From: Hevea brasiliensis
Lineage: Eukaryota; Streptophyta; Magnoliopsida; Malpighiales; Euphorbiaceae
Reading direction: 5' to 3'
Length of the DNA: 64,000 bases
NCBI RefSeq assembly: GCF_030052815.1
Contig: NC_079499.1
Span: 69,145,760-69,209,759 of the forward strand
A program made the translations under genes and the position numbers. Positions 12,464-24,256 of the stretch are shown piece after piece (position 1 is the first letter of the stretch; each line of letters begins with the position of its first letter). The notes beneath the pieces were generated by a model. It was not told the origin of the DNA. It saw nothing but the letters and a program-made list of their open reading frames with translations, and searched no databases.

Positions 12464-15400
12464 TGTAACACCCCTATTTGCATAGCCTGGTATATTTCAC
12501 TATTCCGATGACCGATGTCGGTCCAGATAATTAAGGGGATTAGAACCATACTTAAGACAACTAGATAACCCCTGAACACAAATAATTAGTAATTGCCAAT
12601 TAGTTAAGTATAAATAAGAAAAACAGAATATAAGAAGTTAAATGAGCCGAGAGTCACAGCGATGGGTGACCTTCTCAGGAAGGACTGTGAAGTCATTTTA
12701 AACTCAAATTTCGAACCGTAAAATGTGACGTTGCGGTCCTTAGGACCATTATGAAGACAATGAAAAAGAGAAAATCACGAAAAAGAATTGTTAAGTCAGT
12801 CAAATAATTAGGTCATGGAGCCGAAAGAAATATTGAATTATTTGCAAATCGGGTTGAACCGGCGAGGGGCAATTTGGTCAATTGACCCCAAGAGCTGACT
12901 CCTAACTTGGCTGTTAAATAAAATCGAAGAAAAGAAAATTTCAGAATCGGGTATTAAATTAAAGAACTAATGGAAAAATATATAGAAAAAAAAAAGAAAA
13001 AGAAAAAGTGAAAAAGGTGATGACATCATGCATGACATCATGCATGATATAATAAACATAATAATAAACAATTAAATTTTGGATAAATTATGGGCCTTCC
13101 ATAAGAATAAGTTTACAAAAAAAAAAAGTAAAAAGAGATATCTTCCTCACCATTGCCGTCTCTCTCTCACTCTCTCCATTACTCTCACTTTACCTCTATG
13201 AAAGCTCATTTTTGAGCTTGAAGAAACCAAACTTTAGCCATAAAAATTGCAAACACCTTAATTAAACTTGGTCTTTTAGTCTTGAAAAGAAGTTTGAGCA
13301 AGAAAGAAAGAAGAAATGAAGGAGTTGAAGAGGAAAAAAACTCTGCAATTCAAGGTTAGTGAGTTCACTTTAAGTTTTTAGTTTAATTGAAGTATTTATA
13401 GCATGAAGAACTTGGAAATATGCTTAAAATGAAAAGAAATTAATTGTTGGAGGATTAGAGGAAAATTTAGCCAGCTAGGGTTTTGATGTGTGCGCATGAA
13501 TTTGATTAAATTCAAAGTGAATGTAAGCTTACATGAGTATAGAAGTAATGCTAGTATGCTTGAAATTAGTTAAATGCATCAAATATGTGAACTAGGGTTT
13601 TGGCATCTAGGGTTTTGGTGACAAAAATATGGGAATGTGTTAAATGGTGTGTTGGACTTGGTTTGAGGTGAGAAATGGTCATTTGTGACCAATTGGAGTA
13701 TGTTGGGAGTGTTGGAAGTGAGAGTGAATTCGGATTGAAAATGGCCATGCTGCCGGCAGCAGGACCAAGGTCCCTTTGAGGGACCAAAATTGAAAATTTA
13801 CAAGTCCAATTGGTATGAAACCAATTGGGAATGAAAATAGACACAAAATGGAACATTTTTCATTTAGGAATCATGCCCAAAAATTGGCCATAGCCTAGTG
13901 AACAAATTGACCAAATCGGGATTTATGCAGTCTGACCTGTACAAAAATGACCAAATGAACACTGTTTATTCATTTGGCCATAACTTGGGCTAGACAAGTC
14001 TAAATGACCTGAAATTTTACCAGTAGATAGCTGAGATATAGGCCAACAACTTTTATGCGGAGCACCAATCCAAATTATACACTTAACCAAGTCATTTGGC
14101 CACCCAAAATTGGTGACCTAAAACTGCCAGAACCAGTTTGGTGCCTAGAAATCTGGGTTAAGTCCAATCCGGTAGCCATGATTCAAATGGCTATAACTTG
14201 AGCTACAAAACTCCAAATTGAGTGATTCAAAAAGGAGAATAAAGTTAAGACAATAGGAAACATTTTCTATGAAGAAAGTTTTACCAAATTCTAACAGAAA
14301 AATGACCAATAGAATAATGTAACCTAAGACACCAAAACTGAAAATTTAAAAATTTGCCTAAAAGACCTAAGTTTTGAGAAAATGACCAAAACCAACAAAA
14401 TGTGGTATGTGGGTAAAGTTGGAATTCCCATACCTATTAAGCCTTAGAAAGTCAACAAATTAACTTGAATAGTGTAGTGAATAGTAACCCCGAAACACAA
14501 ATTTTAAAGAACGCCAAGTTTAGCATATATAAGCTAGATAAAAGTGAATTTGAATTTATTTTTGGATTTATGCTAAGTTATGGTATTGAAATACTGTGAA
14601 ACTGTGTATTTCAGCTGAAAAAGGCTCGAAAAGTCTAAGAGACTGAGTTAAGGCCTAGAGGCGACTCACGTCAGGTTTGTGCACAATAAACCATATTTAA
14701 GCATTTTATCCTTGAAAAATTTATTTAGTATGCATTATGAGTTTAAGAACTTTTGTGTTGCCACTTTGCGATGAAATTGTAACTTTAGAAATTGATTTGA
14801 TTTTTGTATGCAATATTTGAATAAAATGTTTGAAATGGATTTTTGATTCACATTTAGCATGATAGCGCCTTATTATTCCTCCCCCAATTATGGGGTTGAG
14901 ATCGATTATTTTCCTCCCTCTCTGGTTTACCAGTTAATGTTGTAGATCGGATGAGTACTCATTAGCTAGCTAGCCACCTTCCTCATTGATCTCGATTAGT
15001 GGGGTTGTAGATTGCTTTGTCGTGGTGTACAATGCAGCATTGATCGAAAATTTTGTGTCATGGCTTAAGTTATGTATGAATTGGCAACACTGTGTTTATT
15101 AAATTATTTAATCCAAAATTTTTTTATAATGAGCTTTGATAATTTGTGAAATATAATTGTGCAGCATTTTAAATTGTGTTTTGTCAATAAATGATATATG
15201 TATTATATTTTAAATTTTTATTGTGCATCACTGAGTATTTTTATACTCAGCGATAGCTTATTTTGCTATCGCAGATAAGGGCAAGGAGAAAGCAGCAGAG
15301 TAAGCTGCTATTGATATTGAGGACTACACTGATCTTTTTATACGGGTATTATTTTATACCCTTGTAGTTATTTTGATGTAAATATTGTATTGTCATATGT

Positions 15401-15905
15401 ATTAATGTAAAGTTGAGCAGTTGTATAATAAATTGTAATGATATTATTTTGGATTTTCTTTTTGTAAATTAAGACCTGTACATGTAAATTAAATTTTGAA
15501 TACAATATGAATGAAATATTTTGAGATGATAAACTTTGATTGGATTGTGGAATTGTATTGTATTGACTTGAGATTATTTGGAGGTTGGGAGTTGTGGAAA
15601 ATTTATTGGAAGTGTTTTTTACAGGTTTTTGAAGAACTGTTTTCTCAAAATACAGACGGCACTTTGCCGAAATTTTTATAAAATTTGCGGAAAAATAAAA
15701 ATGGAAAAAAAAAATTTTACTAGTTTTTAAGCTTTGAATAAATGATTTTAATTCCTACCAAAATGCTCACCACTTCCAAAATGTAAGAAAATTGTTTTAA
15801 AATCCCTTGTAGGGTACTTAATGAGTTATCGGTAGGTGAAGTTCGATAGTTCATTAAGTATTCTACGGGATCATGTTATGCCTTACAGAGGGGTAAGGTG
15901 TGACA
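12464..15905 (+). repeat. Gyp2 5' LTR (family 1)
   Basis: A 3442-bp long terminal repeat from TGTAACACCCC to GGTGTGACA. It holds U3 promoter and R/U5 functions by definition, but no clear TATA box is visible. Landmarks are the CGATGGGTGACC motif (about 12659), a CT-rich tract (about 13150-13190), the CCAATTGG hairpin (about 13803-13827), the twin hairpin (15231-15271) and the conserved final 170 bases. Confidence 0.93.
15231..15271 (+). other. Twin hairpin in Gyp2 5' LTR
   Basis: Hairpin 1: CTGAGTAT (15231-15238) pairs with ATACTCAG (15243-15250), 8 bp. Hairpin 2: CGATAGC (15251-15257) pairs with GCTATCG (15265-15271), 7 bp. A third small stem GCAGC/GCTGC follows at 15292-15308. The distance to the LTR end is about 640 bases. 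Confidence 0.75.
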
Positions 15906-15913
15906 TGTTTTTG

Positions 15914-15925
15914 TGGTATCAGAGC
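15914..15925 (+). other. Gyp2 primer binding site (initiator tRNA-Met)
   Basis: TGGTATCAGAGC, the classic plant complement to the 3' end of initiator methionine tRNA, 8 bases after the 5' LTR. It primes minus-strand DNA synthesis. Confidence 0.92.
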
Positions 15926-16092
15926 ATGGTTTTGCAATAAATTTTGACTATGTATGAATATTTCTTTGATAAGTACAGCTGCTCAAGTGTCTTTAATTGA
16001 TACATATGACATATTTACATCATGAATATGCACTAACGGAGGTCAACCTCCTTGTGTTTAATCTCAGAAAGTAGAAATTTTGGGAAAACGGA

Positions 16093-17340
16093 ATGGAAGA
16101 AGGAGATCATTCCGTGGAACAATCTGTTGAGGCTAAGGTTCAAGGGGAAGCCCCAGCACTATAGAACATGAGTGGGTCAGCCACTCCAGCTCCTACTCTA
16201 GCACCGCAGTTTCCTGCTCAGTTTGCACAGTAGATGGCTGCATTTTTCCAACAAACGGCGGGAAATGTGCCACTTCAAGTTCAGATGTAAGCACCTGTAG
16301 CACAACCAGAACCACAACCCTCGGCTAGGCAATATGAAAAATTGATGAAATTTGGAGCCACCAAGTTTAAGGGCACTGTGGATCCACCGGAGGCAGAATA
16401 GTGGTTGGAAAGAATGGAACAGGTTTTTAGAAAGCTACAGTGTGCAAAAGAGCTGAAGTTCTAGTATTCTGTTTCTTTTTTGCAAGGGGATGCATATGAA
16501 TGGTGGAAGACCATCTCCCCACAGCCTGGTAGAACCTCCAGTCCTTACTTGGTCAGGCTTTTTGAGGGAGTTTCGACAGAAGTGGGTCCCCGATGCATAT
16601 ATGGATATGAAGTTATAAGAATTCCTGAGTTTAAAACAAGGGGACAGAACCATAGCAGAATATGAGAAAGACTTCTCTCGACTGAGCCACTACGCTGGAA
16701 GCTTAGTCTCCACCCCTAGAGAAATATGTAAGAGGTTTGAGGCCGGGTTAAGGCCAAATCTGAGAATGCAACTTGTGGGTTTCCAACATCAGAATTTCTC
16801 TGAGTTGATCTCACAGGCCCTGGAACTAGAAAGGATAGAATTAAAAGGGGCAGTGAAGAAGGGTACACAAGAGAAAGAGAAGACTGAAAAGACTACTGGT
16901 CAAGCACCTGAAAGTGGTTCAGGGAAGAGGAAACAATCTGGGGGATCTAGCTTCCGTAGATCTGGCAGAGGCAGATTCTCTGGCTAAAGACCACCCCGGT
17001 CTGGTCAGTAAACCCAGCAAGCACCCTGAGGAGCTCTATCAGTACAGCAGTGTGAAACTTGTGGTAGAACACACGGTGGGGTTTGTTTCAAAGCCACCGG
17101 TGCATGTTTTAACTGTGGAGGGAGCGAACATTTCGCTAAGGATTGTACCAGTCCGCGCCGGTCTGGACCTTCTGCTACATCTGAGGGATCAACCTAAGTC
17201 TTTGCACCTAGAGAGTCACAGTCAGCTGGTAGAGGTAGAGGCAGAGGTAGGGGTCCTGGTAACACTCCAGGAAGTCAAAGCACTATTAACCAGCCAGTAT
17301 CCAGTGGCGCACCAGTCAAAGTGTATACCATGCGTCAGAG
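16093..17340 (+). pseudogene. Gyp2 gag (capsid and nucleocapsid), broken
   Basis: Structural protein of the virus-like particle. The start ATGGAAGAAGG at 16093 matches the starts in Gyp3 and Gyp4. The capsid core is recognisable (GDAYEWWKTI near 16486; the ISQALELERIE helix near 16810), then a basic linker and the nucleocapsid zinc knuckle CFNCGGSEHFAKDC (17105-17146, CX2CX4HX4C). A preceding CETCGRTHGG stretch is also kept in Gyp3 and Gyp4. Stops lie at 16162, 16231, 16288, 16399, 16462 and 16985, mostly where relatives have Gln. One frameshift near 16530 moves the reading frame. Confidence 0.88.
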
Positions 17341-20300
17341 GGAGGAGGCTGAAACATCAGACGTAGTAGCTGGTATTTTCTCCATCCTTGACCAAGATGT
17401 ATATGTGTTATTTGATCCTGGCTCCACACATTCGTATGTTAGTGCTAGTGTGATGTGTTCTACTACTATCAGTGTGCACCAATGGACTATGATGTGCTAG
17501 TAACTAGTCCATTAGGCCAGGAGGTTAGGGTAAATAGACTATATAGGGATTGTCCTTTGGTGATCCAAGGATACACTTTTCTATCTAATTTGATTGAAAT
17601 GCCCTTCAGAGATTATGATATTATCTTGGGCATGGATTGGTTAGCCAGGCATCACACGATGATTGACTGTAAACTGAAGACAGTCACTTTTGGTCTCCCT
17701 CAGCATGGTGATGTAGTAATACATGGGGAGAGACAGTTATTGCCTTCAAACATCATTTTAGCTGCACTGGCTAGAAAAATGATTAGGAAGGGGTGTGAGG
17801 CGTACTTGGCACATGTGATAGACACCCAAGTGGGTAGTCCAGCATTGAGGGACATCCCTACAGTATGTGACTTTTCGGATGTATTTCCTGATGAATTACT
17901 AGGATTACCTCTAGAAAGAGAAGTGCAGTTTGAGATTGATGTTATGCCTGGTGTGGACCCAATCTTCATAATGCCATACAGAATGGCACCAGCAGAACTA
18001 AAAGAATTGAAAGTGCAGTTGCAAGAACTGCTTGATAAGGGCTTTATCCGCCCTAGTGTGTCACCTTGGGGAGCGCCAGTGTTGTTTGTAAAGAAGAAGG
18101 ATGGCACTCTCCGGTTATGCATTGACTATCGACAGTTGAATAAGGTGACAATAAAGAACAGATACCCATTACCCCGCATTGATGACTTGTTTGATCAGTT
18201 AAGGGGTGCAGCTGTGTTCTCCAAAATTGACCTGAGATCAAGTTATTATCAGCTGAAAGTACAAGAGCAAAGTATTTCTAAAACTGCCTTTAAAACCTGC
18301 TATGGCCATTATGAGTTCTTGGTTATGCCATTCGGGTTAACTAATGCTCCAGCTGCTTTTATGGATCTGATGAACACTATCTTCAGACCATACCCCGACC
18401 AGTTTGTTGTGGTATTTATAGATGATATATTGATTTATTCGAGGAATGCAGAAGAGCATGATAGACATCTACAGATTGTATTACAGACTTTGAGGGAGAA
18501 ACAGCTATACGCCAAATTGTCGAAATGTGAATTTTGGCTAAAGGAGATATTTTTTTTGGGGTACATAGTATTAGCAGAGGGTATTAAGGTAGATTCTAGC
18601 AAGATAGAAGTTGTCCTTAATTGGAAGCCACCCAGAAATATTACAGAGATTCGCAATTTTCTAGGGTTAGCTGGATACTACCGCCGTTTTGTGAAGGGAT
18701 TCTCCATGTTGGCATCTCCATTGACCAAGCTGCTTAGGAAAGATGTGAAATTTCAGTGGACGGATAAATGCCAATAGAGTTTTGATGAATTGAAGAAATG
18801 TTTGACTGAGGCTCCAGTCTTAACTTTACCTACACCGGGTAAAGAATATACAGTTTATAGTGATGCTTCTCACAATGGGTTAGGCTGTGTACTGATGCAA
18901 GATCGAAATGTCATTGCCTATGCATCACGCCAGCTAAAATCATATGAGGGGAATTATCCGACACATGATTTGGAGCTTGCAGCTATTGTATTTGCTCTTA
19001 AGATCTGGAGACATTATTTGTATGGAGAGAAGTGCTACATCTACACAGATCATAAGAGTTTGAAGTATTTGGGCACCCAGAAAGAGTTGAATTTGAGACA
19101 GAGGAGATTGTTAGAGTTGATAAAAGACTATGATTATCTGATAGACTATCAACCAAGGAAAGCTAATATGGTGGCTGACACCTTAAGTCGTAAGACTATG
19201 GCAAGTCTACGAGTTACTCCTTTATCTATGGTACATGAGTTGAGATCATTACATGCTAGCTTAGAGATTGATGATGAGGGGTAGACAGTAGTTGCATGGC
19301 ATGTACAGCCAGTGTTGATTGATCAGATCAAAATGGCTGCTTAGAATGATCAGAAGTATCAGAGGCTGTTGGAAGAAGTCCAACAGGGCAAGAAACCAGA
19401 ATTCTCAATAAGAGATGATGGTCTATTGCTACACCAGGGCAGAATGTGTGTTCCTAATAATGTTGATTTGAGGCAGATCATTTTGAAGGAAGCACATGAG
19501 TCTCCTTTTGCCATGCACCCTGGTGGTACAAAAATGTATAGATGGATAAAGGATCATTACTGGTGGATGGGTATGAAAAGAGAGGTGGCAGAATTTATTT
19601 TTAAATGCCTAACTTGTCAGCAAGTGAAGGCAGAGCATCAAGTACCAACTGGGTTATTACATCCAGTACTAGTGCTAGAATGGAAATGGCAGAGAATAAC
19701 TATGGATTTTGTGATGGGACTTCCGAGGACACAGAAGAGTCATGATGCAATTTGGGTCATTATTGACAGACTGACTAAGTCTGCTCATTTTTTGCTTATT
19801 CGAATGGACTACAGTTTAGAAAGATTGGCCAAGTTGTACATTGATGAGATTGTGAGACTGCATGGAGTGCCAGTATCCATCGTATCAGACAGAGATCCTA
19901 GGTTCACTTCTAGATTCTGGGGTAGTCTTCAGAGAGCCCTAGGAACTAAATTGAACTTCAGTACGACATTCCACCCACAGACAGATGGCCAGTCTGAGAG
20001 GGTAATTCAGATTTTGGAGGACATGCTACGGGCTTGTGTGATTGAGTTTGAGGGTAGTTGGGACACACACTTGCCTTTGATTGAGTTTGCTTACAACAAC
20101 AGCTACCAATCAAGCATTAGAATGCCTCCATATGAAGCTTTGTATGGCAAAAAATATAGAACCCCGTTGTGTTGGGATGACGTGGGTGAAAGGAAGATGA
20201 TTGGGCCTGAAATTATTCAACAGACTAAGGAGAAAATCAGGGTGATCAGAGATTGCCTTAAGACTGCATCAGACCGTCAGAAGTCCTATGTTGATCTGAA

Positions 20301-20754
20301 TAGAAGGGATATTGAATATGCAGTGGGTGACAAAGTATTCCTCAAGGTTTCCCCATAGAAGAGGATTATGAGATTCGGCAGGAAAGGGAAACTGAGTCCT
20401 CGTTTCATTGGGCCTTATGAGGTTCTGGAAAGAGTGGGTCCTTTGGCATATCGTTTGGCACTACCTCCAGAATTAGAGAAGATACATAATGTTTTCCATG
20501 TGTCCATATTGAGGAGGTACAAATTAGACCCATCTCATGTACTACAGGTAGAAGAAATTAAAGTGAATCCAGACCTCACATATGAAGAAGAACCCATAGA
20601 GATTCTGGCTTATGACATGAAGCAGCTACGAAATAAGAAAATACCATTAGTGAAAGTGTTGTGGAACCATCATTCGGGCCAAGAAGCTACTTGGGAACGA
20701 GAGGAGGACATGAGGAGCAGCACCCACAGCTGTTCCGAGATTGATACCAGGTAA
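17341..20754 (+). pseudogene. Gyp2 pol: protease, RT, RNase H, integrase, chromodomain, broken
   Basis: Protease with active site FDPGSTHS (17411-17434), where Pro replaces the usual Ser/Thr of D-S/T-G; a 1-base deletion follows near 17455-17480. The next uninterrupted frame, 17455-18777, holds the protease flap region (GMDWLARHH) and a complete RT core, including [11 protein letters not shown] and the catalytic FIDD (18415-18426). After a stop (18775) come RNase H ([18 protein letters not shown]), stops at 19282 and 19342, integrase ([11 protein letters not shown] with [22 protein letters not shown]; catalytic Glu in GQSERVIQ), a stop at 20356 and a chromodomain (about 20575-20715). A late frameshift replaces the usual HPQLFRD tail. 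The stops sit where relatives have CAG or TGG. Confidence 0.92.
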
Positions 20755-20796
20755 AATTTCGAGACGAAATTTATTTTAGGGGGGGGGGTGGAGAAT
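20754..20796 (+). other. Gyp2 PPT and PPT-side hairpin
   Basis: Hairpin AAATTTCG (20754-20761), loop AGA, CGAAATTT (20765-20772), then a G-rich polypurine tract (20778-20796) ending where the 3' LTR starts. The tract primes plus-strand DNA. The run of ten G may be a mutational expansion, since Gyp1 has five and Gyp4 six. Confidence 0.8.
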
Positions 20797-23700
20797 TGTA
20801 ACACCCCTATTTGCATAGCCTGGTATATTTTACTATTCCGGTGATCGGTGTCAGTCCGGATAATTAAGGGGATTAGAACCATACTTAAGACAACTAGATA
20901 ACCCCTGAACATAAATAATTAGTAATTGCCAATTAGTTAAGTATAAATAAGAAAAACATAACATAAGAAGTTAAATGAGCCGAGAGTCACAGAGATGAGT
21001 GACCTTCTCTAGAAGGACTGCGAAGTCATTTTAAACTCAAATTTCGAACCGTAAAATATGATGTTGTGGTCCTTAGGACCATTACAAACACAGTGGAAAA
21101 GAGAAAATCACGAAAAAGAATTGTTAAGTCAGTCAAATAATTAGGTCAAGGAGCCGGAAGAAATATTGAATTATTTGCAAACCAGGTTGAACCAGTGAGG
21201 GGCAATTTGGTCAATTGACCCTGACAGTTGACTCCTAACCTGACTGTTAAATAAAATCGAAGAAAAAAAAAATTCAGAATTGAGTATTAAATTAAAGAAC
21301 TAATGGAAAAATAAATTAAAAAAAAAAGAAAAAAAAAGTGAAAAATGTGATGACATCATGCATGACATCATGCATGATGTAATAAACATAATAATAAACA
21401 ATTAAATTTTGGATAAATTATGGGCCTTCCATAAGGATAAGTTTATAAAAAAAAAAAAAAAAGTTAAAAAGAGATGTCTTCCTCACCATTACCGTCTCTC
21501 TCTCACTCTCTCCATTACTATCACTTTACCTCCATGAAAGCTCATTTTTTAGCTTGAAGAAACCAAACTTTAGCCATAAAAATTGCAAACACCTTAATTA
21601 AACTTGGTCTTTTAGTCTTGAAAAGAAGTTTGAGCAAGAAAGAAAGAAGAAAGGAAGGAGTTGAAGAGAAAAAAAACTCTGCAATTCAAGGTTAGTGAGT
21701 TCACTTTAAGTTTTTAGTTTAATTTAAGTATTTATAGCATGAAGAACTTGGAAATATGCTTAAAATGAAAAGAAATTAATTGTTAGAGGATTAGAGAAAA
21801 TTCAGCCAGCTAGGGTTTTGATGTGTGTGCATGAATCTGATTGAATTCAAAGTGAATGTAAGCTTACATGAGTATAGAAATAATGCTAGTATGCTTGAAA
21901 TTAGTTAAATGCATCAAATAGGTGAACTAGGGTTTTGGCATCTAGGGTTTTAGAGACAAAAATATGAAAATGTGTTAAATGGTGTGCTGGACTTGGTTTG
22001 AGGTGAGAAATGTTTATTTGTTACCAGTTGGAGTATGTTGGGAGTGTTGGAAGTGAGAGTGAATTCAGATTGAAAATGGCCATGCTGTAGGCAGCAGGAC
22101 CAAGGTCCCTTTGAGGGACCAAAATTGAAAATTTACAAGTCCAATTGGTATGAGACCAATTGGGAATGAAAATAGACACAAAATGGAACATTTTTCATTT
22201 AGGAATCATGCCCAAAAAGTTACCATAGCCTAGTGAACAAATTGACCAAATCTGGATTTATGCAGTCTGACCTGTACAAAAATGATCAAATGAATACTGT
22301 TTGTTCATCTGGCCATAACTTGACCTAGGCAGGTCTAAATGACCTGAAATTTTACCAGTAGATAGCTGAGATATAGGCCAACAACTTTCATGAGGAGTAC
22401 CAATCCAAATTTTGCCCTTAACCAAGTCACTTGGCCACCCAAAGTTGGTGACCTAAAACTGCAGAACCAGTTTGGTGCCCAGAAATCTGGGTTAAGTCCA
22501 ATCCGACAGCCATGATTCAAATGGCTATAACTTGAGCTACAAAACTCCAAATGGAGTGATTCAAAAAGGAGAATAAAGTTAAGACAATAGAGAACATTTT
22601 CTATGAAGAAATTTTTGCTAAATTCTAACAGAAAAATGACCAATGGAACAGTGTAACCTAAGACACCAAAACTGAAAATTTAAAAATTTGCCTAAAAGAC
22701 CTAAGTTTTGAGAAAATGACGGAAACCAACAAATTTAGTAACCAAAATGTGGTATGTGGGTGAAGTTAGAATTCCCATACCTATTAAGCCTTAGAAAGTC
22801 AACAAATTGACTTAAATAGTGTAGTGAATAGTAACCCCGAAACACAAATTTTAAAGATCGCCAAGTTTAGCATATATAAGCTAGATAAAAGTGAATTTGA
22901 ATTTATTTTTGGATTTATGCTAAGTTATGGTACTGAAACACTGTGAAACTGTGTGTTTCAGCTGAAAAAGGCTCGGAAAGCCTAAGAGACTGAGTCAAGA
23001 CCTAGAGGCGACTCACGTCAGGTTTGTGCACAATAAACCATATTTAAGCATTTTATCCTTGAAAATTTGATTTAGTATGCATTATGAGTTTAAGAACTTT
23101 TGTGTTGCCACTTTATGATGAAATTGTAACTTTGAAAATTGATTTGATTTTTGTATGCAATATTTGAATAAAATGTTTGAAATGGATTTTTGATTCACAC
23201 TTAGCATGACAGCGCCTTATTATTCCTCCCTCAATTATGGGGTTGAGATTGATTATTTTCCTCCCTCTCTGGTTTACCAGTTAATGTTATAGATCGGATG
23301 AGTACTCATTAGCTAGCTAGCCACCTTCCTCATTGATCTCGATTAGTGGGGTTATATATTGCTTTGTCATGGTGTACAACGCGGCATTGATCGAAAATTT
23401 TGTGTCATGGCTTAATTTGTGTATGAATTGGCAACACCGTGTTTATTAAATTATTTGACCCAAAATTTTTCTATAATGAGCTTTGATAATTTGTGAAATG
23501 TAATTGTGCAGCATTTAAATTGTGTTTTGTCAATGAATGATATATGTATTGTTTTTTAAATTTTTATTGTGCAGCACTGAGTATTTTTATACTCAGCGAT
23601 AGCTTATTTTGCTGTCGCAGATAAGGGCAAGGAGAAAGTAGCAGAGTAAGCTGCTATTGATATTGGGGACTACACTGATTTTTTTGTGCGGGTATTGTTT

Positions 23701-24251
23701 TATACCCTTGTAGTTATTTTGATGTAAATATTGTAATATCATATGTATTAATGTAAAGTTGAGCAGTTGTATAATAAATTGTAATGATATTATTTTGGAT
23801 TTTCTTTTTTGAAATTAAGACCTGTATATGTAAATTAAAATTTGAATACAATATGAATAAAATATTTTGAGATGATAAACTTTGATTGGATTGTGGAATT
23901 GTATTGTATTGACTTGAGATTATTTGGAGGTTGGGAGTTGTGAAAAATTTATTGGAAGTGTTTTTTACAGGTTTTTGAAGAACTGTTTTCTCAAAATACA
24001 GATGGCACTCTATCGAAATTTTTATAAAATTTGTGAAAAAATAAAAATGGACAAAAAATTTTTTACTAGTTTTTAAACTTTGAATAAATGATTTTAATTC
24101 CTACCAAAATGCTCGCCACTTCCAAAATGTAAGAAAATTATTTTAAAATCCCTTGTCGGGTACTTAATGAGTTATCGGTAGGTGAAGTTCAGTAGTTCAT
24201 TAGGTATTCTACGAGATCATGTTATGTCTTACAGAGGGGTAAGGTGTGACA
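20797..24251 (+). repeat. Gyp2 3' LTR (family 1)
   Basis: A 3455-bp repeat of the 5' LTR with the same landmarks in the same order, ending GTGTGACA before the GTTTG duplication. Differences from the 5' copy are scattered and mainly C/T or G/A. Confidence 0.93.
23577..23617 (+). other. Twin hairpin in Gyp2 3' LTR
   Basis: Hairpin 1 is identical to the 5' LTR copy (8-bp stem). In hairpin 2 the right arm is GCTGTCG instead of GCTATCG, a change that keeps pairing as T-G (U-G in RNA). Confidence 0.7.
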
Positions 24252-24256
24252 GTTTG

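Larger units (their letters stand above)
12464..24251 (+). mobile_element. Gyp2: full-length Ty3/gypsy chromovirus (Tekay/Del-like), defective
   Basis: An 11,788-bp element with two LTRs (12464-15905 and 20797-24251), flanked by a perfect 5-bp duplication GTTTG (12459-12463 and 24252-24256) within the 3' LTR of Gyp1. The order primer binding site, gag, protease, RT, RNase H, integrase, chromodomain, polypurine tract is complete. Across about 245 bases compared at the two LTR ends I count about 13 differences, nearly all transitions, so it is not recent. Stops and two frameshifts make it non-autonomous. Long LTRs and the chromodomain support the Tekay/Del group; that clade call is an inference without a tree. 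Confidence 0.95.
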
